A stretch of DNA of 50,184 nt from an uncultured Prevotellaceae bacterium (GTDB lineage Bacteria > Bacteroidota > Bacteroidia > Bacteroidales > Bacteroidaceae). The translations under genes and the position numbers were made by a program. Shown piece after piece: positions 33,926-43,483 of the stretch. The notes beneath the pieces were generated by a model. The model was not told where the DNA came from and did no database searches. It saw only the letters and a program-made list of their open reading frames with translations. The stretch is from NCBI GenBank assembly GCA_902780635.1, contig CACZGH010000026.1:1-50184 (forward strand), written 5' to 3'. How positions within the stretch are numbered: position 1 is the stretch's first letter; each line of letters opens with the position of its first letter.

Positions 33926-35373
33926 CCTACAGTGCCTTCTAATGATACCGACAATAGTTTTTGTGCCTCGACGGCAAACTCCATGGGCAGTTTGTTGAGC
34001 ACTTCCTTGGCATAACCATTGACAATGAGCCCTACGGCCTGCTCGGTGGGGATGCCGCGCTGGTTGCAGTAGAACAACTGGTCTTCGCTGATTTTTGAGG
34101 TGGTGGCCTCATGCTCCACGATGGCCGTGTCGTTGTGGATGTCCATGTAGGGGAAGGTGTGTGCGCCACAGTCGCTGCCCAACAGCAGAGAGTCGCAACT
34201 GCTGTAGTTGCGGGCGTTGTCGGCATGGGAGGTGGCTCGCACCAGTCCGCGATAGGAGTTCTGTGAGTGTCCGGCGGAGATGCCTTTGGAGATGATGGTG
34301 CTGCGGGTGTCTCGGCCGATATGTATCATCTTGGTGCCAGTGTCGGCTTCTTGGTAGTTGTTGGTCACGGCCACACTGTAGAACTCGGCTTGCGAGTGGT
34401 CTCCACGCAACACGCATGAGGGGTATTTCCAGGTGATGGCACTGCCTGTCTCCACCTGTGTCCAGGAGAGCTTGGAGTACTCTCCGCGCAGTTCACCACG
34501 CTTTGTCACGAGGTTGAAGACGCCGCCTCGACCGTTCTCGTCGCCAGGATACCAGTTTTGCACGGTGGAGTATTTCACCTCGGCGCGGTCGTTGACGATG
34601 ATCTCCACGATGGCGGCATGGAGCTGGTTCTCATCTCGCATCGGTGCGGTGCAACCCTCCAAATAACTGACGTAAGCATCATCGTCGGCGATGATGAGGG
34701 TGCGCTCAAACTGTCCGGTGTTGCGGGCATTGATGCGGAAATAAGAGCTGAGTTCCATGGGGCATCTGACCCCCTTGGGGATATAGACGAATGAGCCGTC
34801 GCTGAAGACGGCACTGTTGAGGGCTGCGTAGAAATTGTCACGGTAGGGCACGACGGTGCCCAGATACTGTCTCACCAGGTCGGGGTGCTGCCGGATGGCG
34901 TCGCCGATGGAACAGAAGATGATGCCTTTCTCTGCGAGCTTGTCTTTGAAAGTGGTCTTCACCGAGACGGAGTCCATGATGGCGTCGACGGCCGTTCCGC
35001 TCAGCGCAAGCCGCTCCTCCAAGGGGATGCCGAGCTTGTCGAAGGTTTTCTCCAACTCGGGGTCTATCTCCTTGTTCTTGGGTTTCTTGGCCAAAGGGTC
35101 GGCATAGTATGAGATGCCCTGATAGTCGATTTGTGGCAGTCGCACATGTCCCCATGTGGGCTGTTTGAGCGTGGTCCAGTATCTGTAGGCTTCCAATCTG
35201 AAGTTGAGCATCCACTCCGGCTCCTCTTTCTTTTTTGAGATGAGCCTCACCACGTCCTCGTTAAGTCCTTTGTCGATGATTTCGGTATGAATGTCAGTGG
35301 TGAAGCCGAACTCATATTTCTGTTCGGCCACCTGCCTGACAAACTGATTCTTCTCGTTTTTGTTTTTTTCCAT
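33922..35373 (-). CDS. sufB: Fe-S cluster assembly protein SufB
   Basis: 483 residues; the scaffold on which clusters are built with SufC and SufD. It shows the family's [16 protein letters not shown] and [16 protein letters not shown] segments and the C-terminal [17 protein letters not shown] stretch with conserved cysteines. Length as expected. It starts 24 bp after the infB stop, without room for an obvious terminator or full promoter, and it overlaps the small secreted-protein gene by 4 bp. Confidence 0.96.
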   Translation of the reverse strand: MEKNKNEKNQFVRQVAEQKYEFGFTTDIHTEIIDKGLNEDVVRLISKKKEEPEWMLNFRLEAYRYWTTLKQPTWGHVRLPQIDYQGISYYADPLAKKPKNKEIDPELEKTFDKLGIPLEERLALSGTAVDAIMDSVSVKTTFKDKLAEKGIIFCSIGDAIRQHPDLVRQYLGTVVPYRDNFYAALNSAVFSDGSFVYIPKGVRCPMELSSYFRINARNTGQFERTLIIADDDAYVSYLEGCTAPMRDENQLHAAIVEIIVNDRAEVKYSTVQNWYPGDENGRGGVFNLVTKRGELRGEYSKLSWTQVETGSAITWKYPSCVLRGDHSQAEFYSVAVTNNYQEADTGTKMIHIGRDTRSTIISKGISAGHSQNSYRGLVRATSHADNARNYSSCDSLLLGSDCGAHTFPYMDIHNDTAIVEHEATTSKISEDQLFYCNQRGIPTEQAVGLIVNGYAKEVLNKLPMEFAVEAQKLLSVSLEGTVG

Positions 35374-35397
35374 TTCTGGTTGTGCGGTCTCCTGAAA

Positions 35398-38367
35398 TTA
35401 CAGTTTCTGCTGCACCTCTATCTCCATGAAGGTCTCGATGATGTCGCCTACCTGGATGTCGTTGAAGTTGACCAATGAGATACCGCACTCCAGTCCGGTG
35501 GCCACTTCCTTGGCGTCGTCTTTATAACGTTTGAGGGCATCGATGTTGGCGGTGTGCACCACAATGCCGTCGCGCACCACGCGGGCCTTGTCTTTGTTGT
35601 GCACTTTTCCTTCTGTGACGAGTCCACCAGCCACGGTACCCACCTTGGAGATCTTGAAGACTTGCTTCACCTCGATTTCTCCGGTCACCACCTCTTTCTT
35701 CACCTTGTCGAGCATACCTTCCATGGTCGATTTCACCTCGTCGATAGCATCGTAGATGATGGAGTAGGTGTTGATCTCCACACCCTCGCGCTCGGCGAGC
35801 TTTCGGGCGTCGGCCGATGGGCGCACCTGGAATCCCACGATGATGGCGTCGGAGGCACTGGCAAGCATGACATCGTTTTCAGAGATCTGACCCACTGCCT
35901 TGTTGATGACATTGACTTGAACCTTCTCTGTAGAGAGTTTGATGAACGAGTCGCTGAGGGCCTCGATAGAGCCGTCGGTGTCGCCTTTGACGATGATGTT
36001 GAGTTCGTGGAACTCGCCGAGGGCGATGCGGTGTGAGATGTCGTCCAGACCCAGGGTCTTGGTGGTGCGCAGTCCCTGCTCACGTTGCAGCTGGAGGCGC
36101 TTGTTGGTGATGTCGCGGGCTTCTTGCTCTGTGGGCATGACGTGGAAGGAGTCGCCAGCGGTGGGTGCTCCGTTGAGTCCTAAGATGATGGCTGGCTCTG
36201 CCGGTCCTGCCTCCTTGATGCGCTGGTTGCGCTCATTAAACATGGCCTTGATGCGTCCGTAACTGGTGCCAGCCACCACGATGTCGCCCACCCTGAGGGT
36301 GCCGTTGGACACGAGTACGGTGGAGATATATCCACGTCCTTTGTCGAGCGACGACTCGATGATGGAACCAGTGGCTTTACGGTTGGGGTTGGCTTTGAGC
36401 TCCAGCATCTCTGCCTCGAGCAGCACCTTTTCGAGCAAGTCGTCGACACCGATGCCTTTCTTCGCTGAGATTTCCTGGCATTGGTATTTGCCGCCCCAGT
36501 CTTCCACCAACAGGTTCATGTTGGCCAGGTCTTCACGTATCTTGTCGGGGTTGGCTCCCGGTTTGTCTATCTTGTTGATGGCGAACACCATCGGCACGTT
36601 GGCGGCCTGTGCATGAGCGATTGCCTCTTTGGTGGTGGGCATGACGCTGTCGTCGGCTGCGATGATGATGATGGCGATGTCGGTCACCTGAGCACCGCGG
36701 GCACGCATGGCGGTGAATGCCTCGTGGCCCGGCGTGTCAAGGAATGTGATTTGGCGGCCGTCTTTCAGTTCCACGATGTAGGCTCCGATATGCTGTGTGA
36801 TACCTCCTGCCTCACCGGCGATGACGTTGGTGTTGCGGATATGGTCGAGCAGCGAGGTCTTACCATGGTCTACGTGGCCCATGACGGTGACGATGGGTGC
36901 GCGTGGTACGAGGTCGTTCTCGTCATCTTCTTCCTCGGTGATGGCGTTTTGCACCTCGGCACTGACGTATTCGGTCTTGAAGCCAAACTCGTCGGCCACG
37001 ATGTTGATGGTCTCAGCGTCGAGGCGCTGGTTGATGCTGACCATGATGCCTATGCTCATGCAGGTGCCGATGACTTGGTTGACGCCAACGTTCATCATAG
37101 TGGCCAACTCGCTCACGGTGACGAACTCTGTCAACTTGAGAATCTTGCTCTCGGCGCGCAACTCCTCTCTTTCCTCAAGAAGTTTCTCATGCACGGCCTC
37201 GCGCTTCTCCTTGCGGTATTTGGCGCCTTTCTTGTTTTGGTTTTTGCTGGTCAGACGGGCCAAGGTCTCTTTTACCTGACGTGCCACATCCTCCTCGTTC
37301 ACTTCGAGTGGGCGCTGGTTGCGCTTGCGGTTGCGGTCTTTCTTGTTCTTGTTCTTGCCACTGGCCTGTGCTGCGTTGCCGGCATTCTGAGCACTGCCTC
37401 CGCTTTGGCTGGCGGCGTTGATGTCGACACGCTCTTTGTTGATGCGTGCCCTCTTCTTCTTCTCATTGCCGGGAGCGGTGCCGTGCTGCTGCTGAGCTTT
37501 CTCCTCACGTTCCTTGCGCTTTTCCTCTTTGGTCTTTTTCTTCGGACGCGTGCTTTGGTTGATGGAGTCGAGGTCTATTTTGCCCAGGACATTCACCTTG
37601 GGAGCGTTCTTCTGCTCGCTCTTCAGTGTGAAGATTTTGTTTTCTGGGGCAGCGGGCTTTTCTTCAGCAGGCTGTGATGGTGCGGGTTCTTCTTTTGGCT
37701 GGACGGAGGTGGTGTCCAGTGCCTTGGCGGCTGGTTGTTCCACCTCAGGTTTTGGCTGAGTGGGGGCGGGCACTTCTTCTGCCTTCACCGTGAGAGGCTT
37801 TTCCTCCTTAGGCTGCTCTGTCACGACAGGCTGTGGCGCAGTCTCGGTCTTGACCTCAACCGGCTGGGGCTCTTGTGGCGTACTGACAGTCTTGCTTTCG
37901 GCAGGAGTGTCTGTGACCTGCTGCTTTGGCTGTACGGTTTTTTCTGGTTCTGCGGCCACTTTGGGTTCGGGACTTTCGGCAGTAGTCCTTTTGGGCGCTG
38001 GCTGGGCTGCGGCAGGTGTGACAGGCTCTGGTTTTGGAGCCGGTCTTCTGCCTATGGAGTCAAGGTCGATTTTCCCCAGAGGTTTGTATTTCACCCTGGT
38101 GGAGTCAAGCAGGTCCTCACCTTTGTGGTTCTCCGGCTCAACGCGCTTTTTCTCCTTGGGCCTCTTCTGAAGGAACTTGTCGGCTTGGTTTCTCACCTCC
38201 TTGTCACTTTTGAACTCTTCGACCAGCGCTTCGTATTGTGCGTCGTTGAGCTTGAAGTTCAAGTCGCCTTTCACCTCACCCAAGTTGCTTTTCTTTTCAA
38301 GGAATTCAACTGCCGTTTGAAGTCCTATGTTTAATTCTCTTATTGCTTTATTTAGTCTTATAGCCAT
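35398..38367 (-). CDS. infB: Translation initiation factor IF-2
   Basis: 989 residues from [15 protein letters not shown] at 38367; a further 13 upstream in-frame codons are lysine-rich and not conserved in type. The N-terminal part has an IF2-N-type helical segment then a long Pro/Glu/Lys-rich linker (about 80-400). The GTPase has G1 GHVDHGKTS (497-505), G3 DTPGHE, G4 NKID and G5 SAKKG. Domains II to IV follow. It delivers initiator tRNA to the 30S subunit. The order rimP-nusA-infB is standard; what follows (suf) is less so. Confidence 0.97.
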   Translation of the reverse strand: MAIRLNKAIRELNIGLQTAVEFLEKKSNLGEVKGDLNFKLNDAQYEALVEEFKSDKEVRNQADKFLQKRPKEKKRVEPENHKGEDLLDSTRVKYKPLGKIDLDSIGRRPAPKPEPVTPAAAQPAPKRTTAESPEPKVAAEPEKTVQPKQQVTDTPAESKTVSTPQEPQPVEVKTETAPQPVVTEQPKEEKPLTVKAEEVPAPTQPKPEVEQPAAKALDTTSVQPKEEPAPSQPAEEKPAAPENKIFTLKSEQKNAPKVNVLGKIDLDSINQSTRPKKKTKEEKRKEREEKAQQQHGTAPGNEKKKRARINKERVDINAASQSGGSAQNAGNAAQASGKNKNKKDRNRKRNQRPLEVNEEDVARQVKETLARLTSKNQNKKGAKYRKEKREAVHEKLLEEREELRAESKILKLTEFVTVSELATMMNVGVNQVIGTCMSIGIMVSINQRLDAETINIVADEFGFKTEYVSAEVQNAITEEEDDENDLVPRAPIVTVMGHVDHGKTSLLDHIRNTNVIAGEAGGITQHIGAYIVELKDGRQITFLDTPGHEAFTAMRARGAQVTDIAIIIIAADDSVMPTTKEAIAHAQAANVPMVFAINKIDKPGANPDKIREDLANMNLLVEDWGGKYQCQEISAKKGIGVDDLLEKVLLEAEMLELKANPNRKATGSIIESSLDKGRGYISTVLVSNGTLRVGDIVVAGTSYGRIKAMFNERNQRIKEAGPAEPAIILGLNGAPTAGDSFHVMPTEQEARDITNKRLQLQREQGLRTTKTLGLDDISHRIALGEFHELNIIVKGDTDGSIEALSDSFIKLSTEKVQVNVINKAVGQISENDVMLASASDAIIVGFQVRPSADARKLAEREGVEINTYSIIYDAIDEVKSTMEGMLDKVKKEVVTGEIEVKQVFKISKVGTVAGGLVTEGKVHNKDKARVVRDGIVVHTANIDALKRYKDDAKEVATGLECGISLVNFNDIQVGDIIETFMEIEVQQKL

Positions 38368-38423
38368 TCTTTTTTTTCTCGATTTAGTTGTCTTGTTATG
38401 TCGCACAATACCTGTAGGGGTTA

Positions 38424-39689
38424 TCAGCTCTCAAACTCGGCTTTGAGCACACGCAGCACGTTGTCTACGGTCTCTTCCTCAAGGTCGGCTTTCTCTACAA
38501 GCATGTCGCGGGGTGCGTTGAGCACAGCTTTTGCGGTGTCGAGTCCGATACGCTTGATGGCATCGATGACCCACATGTCGATCTCGTCGGCAAACTCCTC
38601 GAGGTAGATATCCTCCTCGGCCTCATTGTCTTCAATCTCGCGGAATACGTCGATGGTGTATCCTGTGAGCATGGAGGCCAGTTTGATGTTGAGACCGCCA
38701 CGTCCGATGGCGAGCGACACTTGCTCCGGCTGCAGGTAGACCTCTGCTTTGTGGTTCTCCTCGTCGATATTGATGCTCGACACCTTGGCAGGGCTAAGTG
38801 CACGCTGTATGTAGAGTTTGATGTTGGAGGTGTAGTTGATCACGTCGATGTTCTCATTGCAGAGCTCCCTGACGATGCCATGCACACGGCTACCCTTCAC
38901 ACCCACGCAGGCTCCCACGGGGTCGATGCGGTCGTCATAACTCTCCACGGCCACTTTGGCACGCTCACCTGGCATGCGAGCGATGTTTTTGATGGAGATG
39001 AGTCCGTCGTTGATCTCTGGCACCTCTCCTTCGAGCAGTCTCTCGAGAAACATGGGGCTGGTACGCGAGAGGATGATTTTGGGGTTGTTGTTCTCATTGT
39101 CCACTCTCAGGATGACGGCCCTGACGGTCTCACCCTTGCGGTACTGGTCGGCGGGTATCTGCTCCGACTTGGGCAGGATCAGCTCATTGTTCTCGTCGTC
39201 CACGAGCAGCACCTCGCGCTTCCACATCTGGTATACCTCTCCGCTGATGATCTGGCCCACGCGGTCTTTGTATTTATTATATAATGAGTCGTGCTCCAGT
39301 TCCAGTATTTTGGAGGCCAGTGTCTGGCGCAGGTTGAGGATGGCTCTTCTGCCGAATTTGGCGAAGTCGACCCTCTCACTGACGTCCTCACCTACCTCGT
39401 AGTCAGGCTCTATCTTCTGGGCATCAGAGAGTGAGATTTCTTTGTTCTGGTCTTCCACCTCGCCGTCGGGTACCACCATACGGTTGCGGTAGATTTCGAA
39501 GTCACCCTTGTCGGGGTTGACGATGACGTCAAAATTCTCGTCACTGCCGAAAATCTTGGCAATGACATTGCGAAAACTCTCCTCGAGCACGCTCACAAGA
39601 GTGGTACGGTCTATATTTTTGTTTTCCTTGAACTCCCTGAATGTGTCTATCATATTCGGTGTCGAATCTGAAACTTTTTTTGCTGCCAT
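38424..39689 (-). CDS. nusA: Transcription termination/antitermination protein NusA
   Basis: 421 residues. The N-terminal RNA polymerase-binding domain (1-130) is followed by an S1 domain (about 150-220; [21 protein letters not shown]) and two KH domains ([23 protein letters not shown], then [18 protein letters not shown]). It is shorter than the E. coli protein because the C-terminal acidic repeats are missing, the usual form outside proteobacteria. It lies 4 bp after rimP. Confidence 0.96.
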   Translation of the reverse strand: MAAKKVSDSTPNMIDTFREFKENKNIDRTTLVSVLEESFRNVIAKIFGSDENFDVIVNPDKGDFEIYRNRMVVPDGEVEDQNKEISLSDAQKIEPDYEVGEDVSERVDFAKFGRRAILNLRQTLASKILELEHDSLYNKYKDRVGQIISGEVYQMWKREVLLVDDENNELILPKSEQIPADQYRKGETVRAVILRVDNENNNPKIILSRTSPMFLERLLEGEVPEINDGLISIKNIARMPGERAKVAVESYDDRIDPVGACVGVKGSRVHGIVRELCNENIDVINYTSNIKLYIQRALSPAKVSSINIDEENHKAEVYLQPEQVSLAIGRGGLNIKLASMLTGYTIDVFREIEDNEAEEDIYLEEFADEIDMWVIDAIKRIGLDTAKAVLNAPRDMLVEKADLEEETVDNVLRVLKAEFES

Positions 39690-39693
39690 GGCT

Positions 39694-40161
39694 TTACTTG
39701 AAACTGATAATGTATTTTGTATATTTTACTTGATCCATCTGGAAGTCGATGTCCACATCTGTGAGCACGGGCCTTTTTTTACCTTCTGGTCTCACTTTTT
39801 CTTTCACCGTCACGGTGAAGTCATTGCCATCGACGGCTTTGAGGATGCCTTTGTGTTTTTTCCCTTCTTTGTCCAGCACTTCCACTTCTTTTCCGATGAA
39901 GTTGATATACTGCTGTGGCACCTTAAAAGGCTGGCCGAGGCCCGCAGAGCCTACTTCCAGCTCGAAGTCTTCTTTGTCACGGTCGAGTCTGTCTTCGATA
40001 TACTTGCTGAGCTCCACGCAATCCTCAATCCAGACACCGTCAGAATGGTCGATTTCCACTACAATCTTGTTGTCGGGACTGATCTGCACATCTACAAGGA
40101 AATAATCCTTTCCTTCGAGCCATTCCCCGACGAGTTGTTTTACTACGTTTTTATCTATCAT
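39694..40161 (-). CDS. rimP: Ribosome maturation factor RimP
   Basis: 155 residues from MIDKNVVKQLV at 40161, although the frame stays open far upstream. It helps mature the 30S subunit. Typical segments are FLVDVQISPDNKIVVEIDH, DCVELSKYIEDRLDR, and FELEVGSAGLGQPF, then the C-terminal SH3-like part. It is the first gene of the nine-gene array and follows a leader with a strong promoter and hairpin. Confidence 0.93.
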   Translation of the reverse strand: MIDKNVVKQLVGEWLEGKDYFLVDVQISPDNKIVVEIDHSDGVWIEDCVELSKYIEDRLDRDKEDFELEVGSAGLGQPFKVPQQYINFIGKEVEVLDKEGKKHKGILKAVDGNDFTVTVKEKVRPEGKKRPVLTDVDIDFQMDQVKYTKYIISFK

Positions 40162-40181
40162 ATATGGGTAATTAAAATGAA

Positions 40182-40209
40182 AATGAGGGGCCTTGTCAAG
40201 CCCCTCATT
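40182..40209 (-). promoter_or_regulatory. Leader hairpin before rimP, possible attenuator
   Basis: AATGAGGGGC (40182-40191) and GCCCCTCATT (40200-40209) form a perfect 10-bp stem with an 8-nt loop. On the minus strand it is followed by a T-rich stretch (TTTTCATTTTAATT) and lies between the predicted start of transcription and the rimP ATG. It could act as an attenuator. Confidence 0.55.
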
Positions 40210-40222
40210 CCACTGAACGGTG

Positions 40223-40254
40223 CAAAGGTACGAAAAAAAGGTTGTTCCCGCAAA
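40223..40254 (-). promoter_or_regulatory. Promoter of the rimP-nusA-infB-suf-rnhB array
   Basis: On the minus strand, TTTG (40251-40254), a 20-nt spacer and TACCTTTG (40223-40230). An exact consensus promoter for Bacteroidetes. Transcription should start near 40216, about 55 nt before rimP. Confidence 0.8.
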
Positions 40255-40303
40255 TAATTCGCCATTTTTTCCACCATGCGCCCTTATTTTGTCTTTTATG
40301 GTC

Positions 40304-41974
40304 TTATTTGGGCATGTTTCTGCCCAGTATTTTCCAGTATTCGGCAGGGTTGTCAATGAGTCTGCATGCCTCCTCCATCTGTTTGTCGCCGCGCAGGCTG
40401 TTCTCGATGGCTCCTGCCTGATAGTAGTATGCGGCCACGATGTCGCCGGCAAGTATTTTCTTGATTTGCTCTTTGTTGTAGTCGAGGTCTTTGGCGATGT
40501 TGTGTTTGAGTTTTTTCTCCAGACTGTCAAACTCGCTTTTCGCATCGTCATAATAACCCTCAAACTGTGCCAACTTGACCAGGTTTTTCAGGTATTTCTC
40601 ACTCTCACGGTCGTAGGTGAAGCCGCTGTCGATCACCCGCTGTTTGAAGTCCTCATAGTCGGCGTCGGAGATTTCGAAGTCTGCCGGGCATGCGATGGTC
40701 GGATGCTTGGCGATATAGTCTACCTCATAGTTGAGGAGCACTTCGGTGGAGTCGGCACCGGAGGTGGCCAGGTAGTAGCCGATGTTGGGCAGCGAGTCGG
40801 GCTGTATCTCCACGTCGGGCTTGATGCCTCCTCCGTCGCGCACCTCTCTGCCGTGTGCGGTGTAGAACACGTGGGTGAGCGAGTCGGGTATGTGCTCTTT
40901 GTATCCGCCCTGGTCGTGCTTGTAGTTGATGGCTTGTATGCATCGCCCGCTGGGGATGTAATATTTGTTGGTGGTGAGTTTGAGACTGCCGTTGTAGGGC
41001 AGGTCAAGGCTCATCTGCACCAGGCCTTTGCCGTAGGTGCGGGTACCTAAGATGACGGCCCTGTCGAGGTCTTGCAGGGCACCGCTGGTGATTTCACTGG
41101 CGCTGGCTGTCATGTCGCTCACCAGCACCACCACAGGCATGACGCTGTCGATGGGCTCCACTTTGGTGAAGTAGTCTTTGTTGGCCCTTTTCATCTTTCC
41201 CCTGTTGGACACAATCAGAAGGTCTTTGGGCACAAACATATTGACGATCTGCACCGCCTCGGCCTCAGAACCTCCGCCATTGCCACGCAGGTCGAACACC
41301 AGACCACGCATACCCTGGTCTTTCATGTCGATGAAGGCACGGCGCACCTCTTTGGCGCAGCCCTCTGTGAATTGTGAGAGGTTGATATAGCCTATCTTGT
41401 CAGGCCGCAGGCCATAGTAAGGCACGGAAGGCGTCTGGATGGTCTTGCGCGTGATTTTCATCTGCATTTTCTTGCCGGTCGACGGACGCTTGATCTTGAG
41501 CACGAAGGTGGTGCCGGGGTCTCCTCTGAGGTGACTGCTCACATACGACACGTCTTTGTCCACCATCGTCGAGTCGTCGATGCTGAGGATGATGTCTCCC
41601 TTTCGCAGTCCGGCCTGTGCGGCGGGCATGCCCTCGTATGGCTCATCGATGACCACTCTCTTGAGCTGGGTATTGTATCTGATGAGAGCTCCTATGCCGG
41701 CGAACTTGCCTGTATAGATCTCTTTCAGGTCGCCCATGTTCTCCTCGGGGTAATACTCTGTGTAGGGGTCGAGACTTCTGAGCATCGCCTTGATGCCCGT
41801 GCCTACCACTTCCTGAGCGTCGAGCGTGTCAACATACATAAGGTCAAGGTTTTTGTATATCGTGTTGAACACGTCGAGGTTTTTGGTCACGTCGAAGTAG
41901 TGGTCTTTCTCGCTTTGCGCCATGGTGGGCAGGCATGCGATGCAGATGAGTGTTTGCAGTAAAAAGCGTCTCAT
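40304..41974 (-). CDS. S41-family C-terminal processing peptidase
   Basis: 556 residues from MRRFLLQTLICIACLPTMAQ at 41974, chosen for its signal peptide; the open frame extends 52 codons further upstream over the promoter. A PDZ domain (about 85-170; KGDIILSIDDSTMVDK) precedes the tail-specific protease core. Catalytic serine in SDMTASASEITSGALQD and lysine in GTRTYGKGLVQ follow the S41 order. Cleaves C-terminal regions of periplasmic or envelope proteins. A -7 element lies on the minus strand at 42001-42008. Confidence 0.94.
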   Translation of the reverse strand: MRRFLLQTLICIACLPTMAQSEKDHYFDVTKNLDVFNTIYKNLDLMYVDTLDAQEVVGTGIKAMLRSLDPYTEYYPEENMGDLKEIYTGKFAGIGALIRYNTQLKRVVIDEPYEGMPAAQAGLRKGDIILSIDDSTMVDKDVSYVSSHLRGDPGTTFVLKIKRPSTGKKMQMKITRKTIQTPSVPYYGLRPDKIGYINLSQFTEGCAKEVRRAFIDMKDQGMRGLVFDLRGNGGGSEAEAVQIVNMFVPKDLLIVSNRGKMKRANKDYFTKVEPIDSVMPVVVLVSDMTASASEITSGALQDLDRAVILGTRTYGKGLVQMSLDLPYNGSLKLTTNKYYIPSGRCIQAINYKHDQGGYKEHIPDSLTHVFYTAHGREVRDGGGIKPDVEIQPDSLPNIGYYLATSGADSTEVLLNYEVDYIAKHPTIACPADFEISDADYEDFKQRVIDSGFTYDRESEKYLKNLVKLAQFEGYYDDAKSEFDSLEKKLKHNIAKDLDYNKEQIKKILAGDIVAAYYYQAGAIENSLRGDKQMEEACRLIDNPAEYWKILGRNMPK

Positions 41975-42000
41975 GTCGGTATAAATGTGTAATGTGGTTG

Positions 42001-42035
42001 CAAAAATACATCTTTCACGCCGTATAACATTCAAA
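42001..42035 (-). promoter_or_regulatory. Candidate promoter of the S41 protease gene
   Basis: TATTTTTG (42001-42008) on the minus strand with TTTG at 42032-42035. The 23-nt spacer is slightly long. It is divergent from the tRNA promoter. Confidence 0.45.
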
Positions 42036-42089
42036 AACGAGTGAAAAATTAACTTTTTTAGGATAAAAATAAAATTTTTCGGGAAAAAG

Positions 42090-42121
42090 TTTGGTGGAAT
42101 CAAAAAAACACTATACTTTTG
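42090..42121 (+). promoter_or_regulatory. Promoter of tRNA-Asn
   Basis: TTTG (42090-42093), a 20-nt spacer and TACTTTTG (42114-42121). Exact consensus; transcription would start about 16 nt before the tRNA. Confidence 0.8.
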
Positions 42122-42143
42122 CATCCGCAATCAAGCAAACACT

Positions 42144-42217
42144 GCTTCAGTAGCTCAGTTGGTTAGAGCACCTGACTGTTAATCAGGGGGTCGTTGGTTC
42201 AAGCCCATCCTGAAGCG
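42144..42217 (+). tRNA. tRNA-Asn (anticodon GTT)
   Basis: 74 nt. The acceptor stem GCTTCAG/CTGAAGC is perfect; D arm GCTC/GAGC; anticodon stem CCTGA/TCAGG with loop CTGTTAA. The T arm GTTGG/CCATC has one mispair at its second position. No CCA is encoded. It begins the accessory region and could be an integration site. Confidence 0.93.
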
Positions 42218-42228
42218 CGTTGAAAATC

Positions 42229-42257
42229 AAGGAGTTAGAGAAATCTAACTCCTTTTT
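42229..42257 (+). terminator. Terminator of tRNA-Asn
   Basis: A perfect 11-bp stem (AAGGAGTTAGA / TCTAACTCCTT) with a 4-nt loop and a run of T at its end, 12 bp after the tRNA. Confidence 0.85.
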
Positions 42258-42598
42258 ATTTTTCCATCGGGAACACATAGGGAACACACAGCCCCTGGTT
42301 TCAGCGTCTTCAAACGTGCTTACAGATTATCATTTGTTGTCAAGAGCAAGTAAGTGACACTTACCAATTCTCCAATAATCAAAGGTTTGTTTCTCTATAA
42401 AACACTCCCCGTATCCTGACTCACACATGCCTTTCTTTGGTGTATCAAGTCGTTACGTACACACATAATCGATAAGGAGATGTAAAGGAGGCTGTTAAGC
42501 CAAACAAAAATAAAGAACAACAACTGCGTTATTTGTGATTCTTGCTAAGCACCTTTTCTTTGGGATTGATGTTTATCATCATAGATTTAGTGATTCAT
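42258..42598. other. Gene-free junction between tRNA-Asn and the CBASS genes
   Basis: No credible gene. It begins with GGGAACACATAGGGAACACA (42269-42288), two GGGAACACA copies 11 bp apart. The rest is AT-rich and without clear structure. It may be a remnant of an integration junction; no integrase gene or second att copy was seen in the window. Confidence 0.5.
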
Positions 42599-43483
42599 TT
42601 AATCTTGGTGAACGTATTGATTAATCATTATGTGAGTACTTTCCTCTTGCTTGTCTCGCATGAGATTATAGAGGTAATCTGGAATCTTGAAAGCAGTTTT
42701 CCGATGCTTATATATTCCATCTTGTATTCTATACAAAACACCCTCGTTTATAGATCCTTGGTTCTTTTTCAATCTTTCAAGACAATTGTCAATAAATGAT
42801 TTCAAGGACTCACACGTTTCAATATCTTCTAAATTTTGTTTCCTTGTTGTAAAAAACCATTTAATGATAGGTACTAATGGAACACCTACAAAAACAACAG
42901 CTGTTTGCATACCTTCATTTTTATAAAAACCGACAAACAATATTAAGGCTAAAACACTCCAAGCGATACAATCTATAATAGTATTGAATTTCTTTCTTAG
43001 CTTTGAATCATAAGCCAGATTTGTTCTCTGACAAATAAGAGTAGCCTCTACTTTATTCAAGTCGCTAACTTGGATATCATACCAATTAACAAAGCCTTTA
43101 TCCGGAAGGTTGACATAATTATCATTAACATCTTCGGCAGAGGGTTTAGTTCCCCACACATAAGAATTCCATTCTAGTCCTAATACATCACAATCGAATA
43201 ACTGTTGAATTTTAGCAGCTAAATTTCGATGCTTTCCTGCCTTAGCTTCAAGGACGAAGCCGATGACAAGGGCAACAACACTGTACGCCATTAATGAATG
43301 AAGAACAAGATAATTGTCAGAACATATATAAAACCTGGCAAAAGATATAATTATGGGGATTAACACACAAAAAAGCATATAGGCTGTGGAATAATGCCCA
43401 GCTTTCGTGTAAAGGTGGTGTGCAGCTTTGAGCTGATTAATGTGTTCTTGCCTATTTTCTAATTCTACTATGTTATTTGCCAT
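42599..43483 (-). CDS. S-4TM-type membrane effector of CBASS
   Basis: 294 residues from the ATG at 43483; an ATG 7 codons upstream (43504) is an alternative with a larger overlap. It has two pairs of membrane helices: about 34-53 and 60-78, then about 174-193 and 198-216. The N-terminal NIVELENRQEHINQLKAAHHLYTKA and the CQRTNLAYDSKLRKKF segment before helix 3 match the SMODS-associated four-helix effector family. In such systems the effector is thought to disrupt the membrane once bound to the cyclic nucleotide. It overlaps the CD-NTase end by 11 bp and is AT-rich compared with the housekeeping genes. Confidence 0.82.
   Translation of the reverse strand: MANNIVELENRQEHINQLKAAHHLYTKAGHYSTAYMLFCVLIPIIISFARFYICSDNYLVLHSLMAYSVVALVIGFVLEAKAGKHRNLAAKIQQLFDCDVLGLEWNSYVWGTKPSAEDVNDNYVNLPDKGFVNWYDIQVSDLNKVEATLICQRTNLAYDSKLRKKFNTIIDCIAWSVLALILFVGFYKNEGMQTAVVFVGVPLVPIIKWFFTTRKQNLEDIETCESLKSFIDNCLERLKKNQGSINEGVLYRIQDGIYKHRKTAFKIPDYLYNLMRDKQEESTHIMINQYVHQD

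Noticed and set aside
36481-37677. A 398-codon plus-strand frame opposite infB
   Set aside because: It lies fully antisense to infB, whose GTPase motifs are intact. Long antisense frames are a side effect of codon use here.
40162-40563. Upstream extension of rimP to 40563
   Set aside because: It would cross the operon promoter and leader hairpin and overlap the S41 gene; the extra residues have no family character.
41975-42130. Upstream extension of the S41 protease start to 42130
   Set aside because: It would run through the protease and tRNA promoters and hide a good signal peptide behind 52 residues.
42542-42799. A hydrophobic 85-codon plus-strand frame at the end of the S-4TM gene
   Set aside because: Antisense to the effector, AT-rich, and without a start context. 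The hydrophobicity follows from complementing an AT-rich gene.
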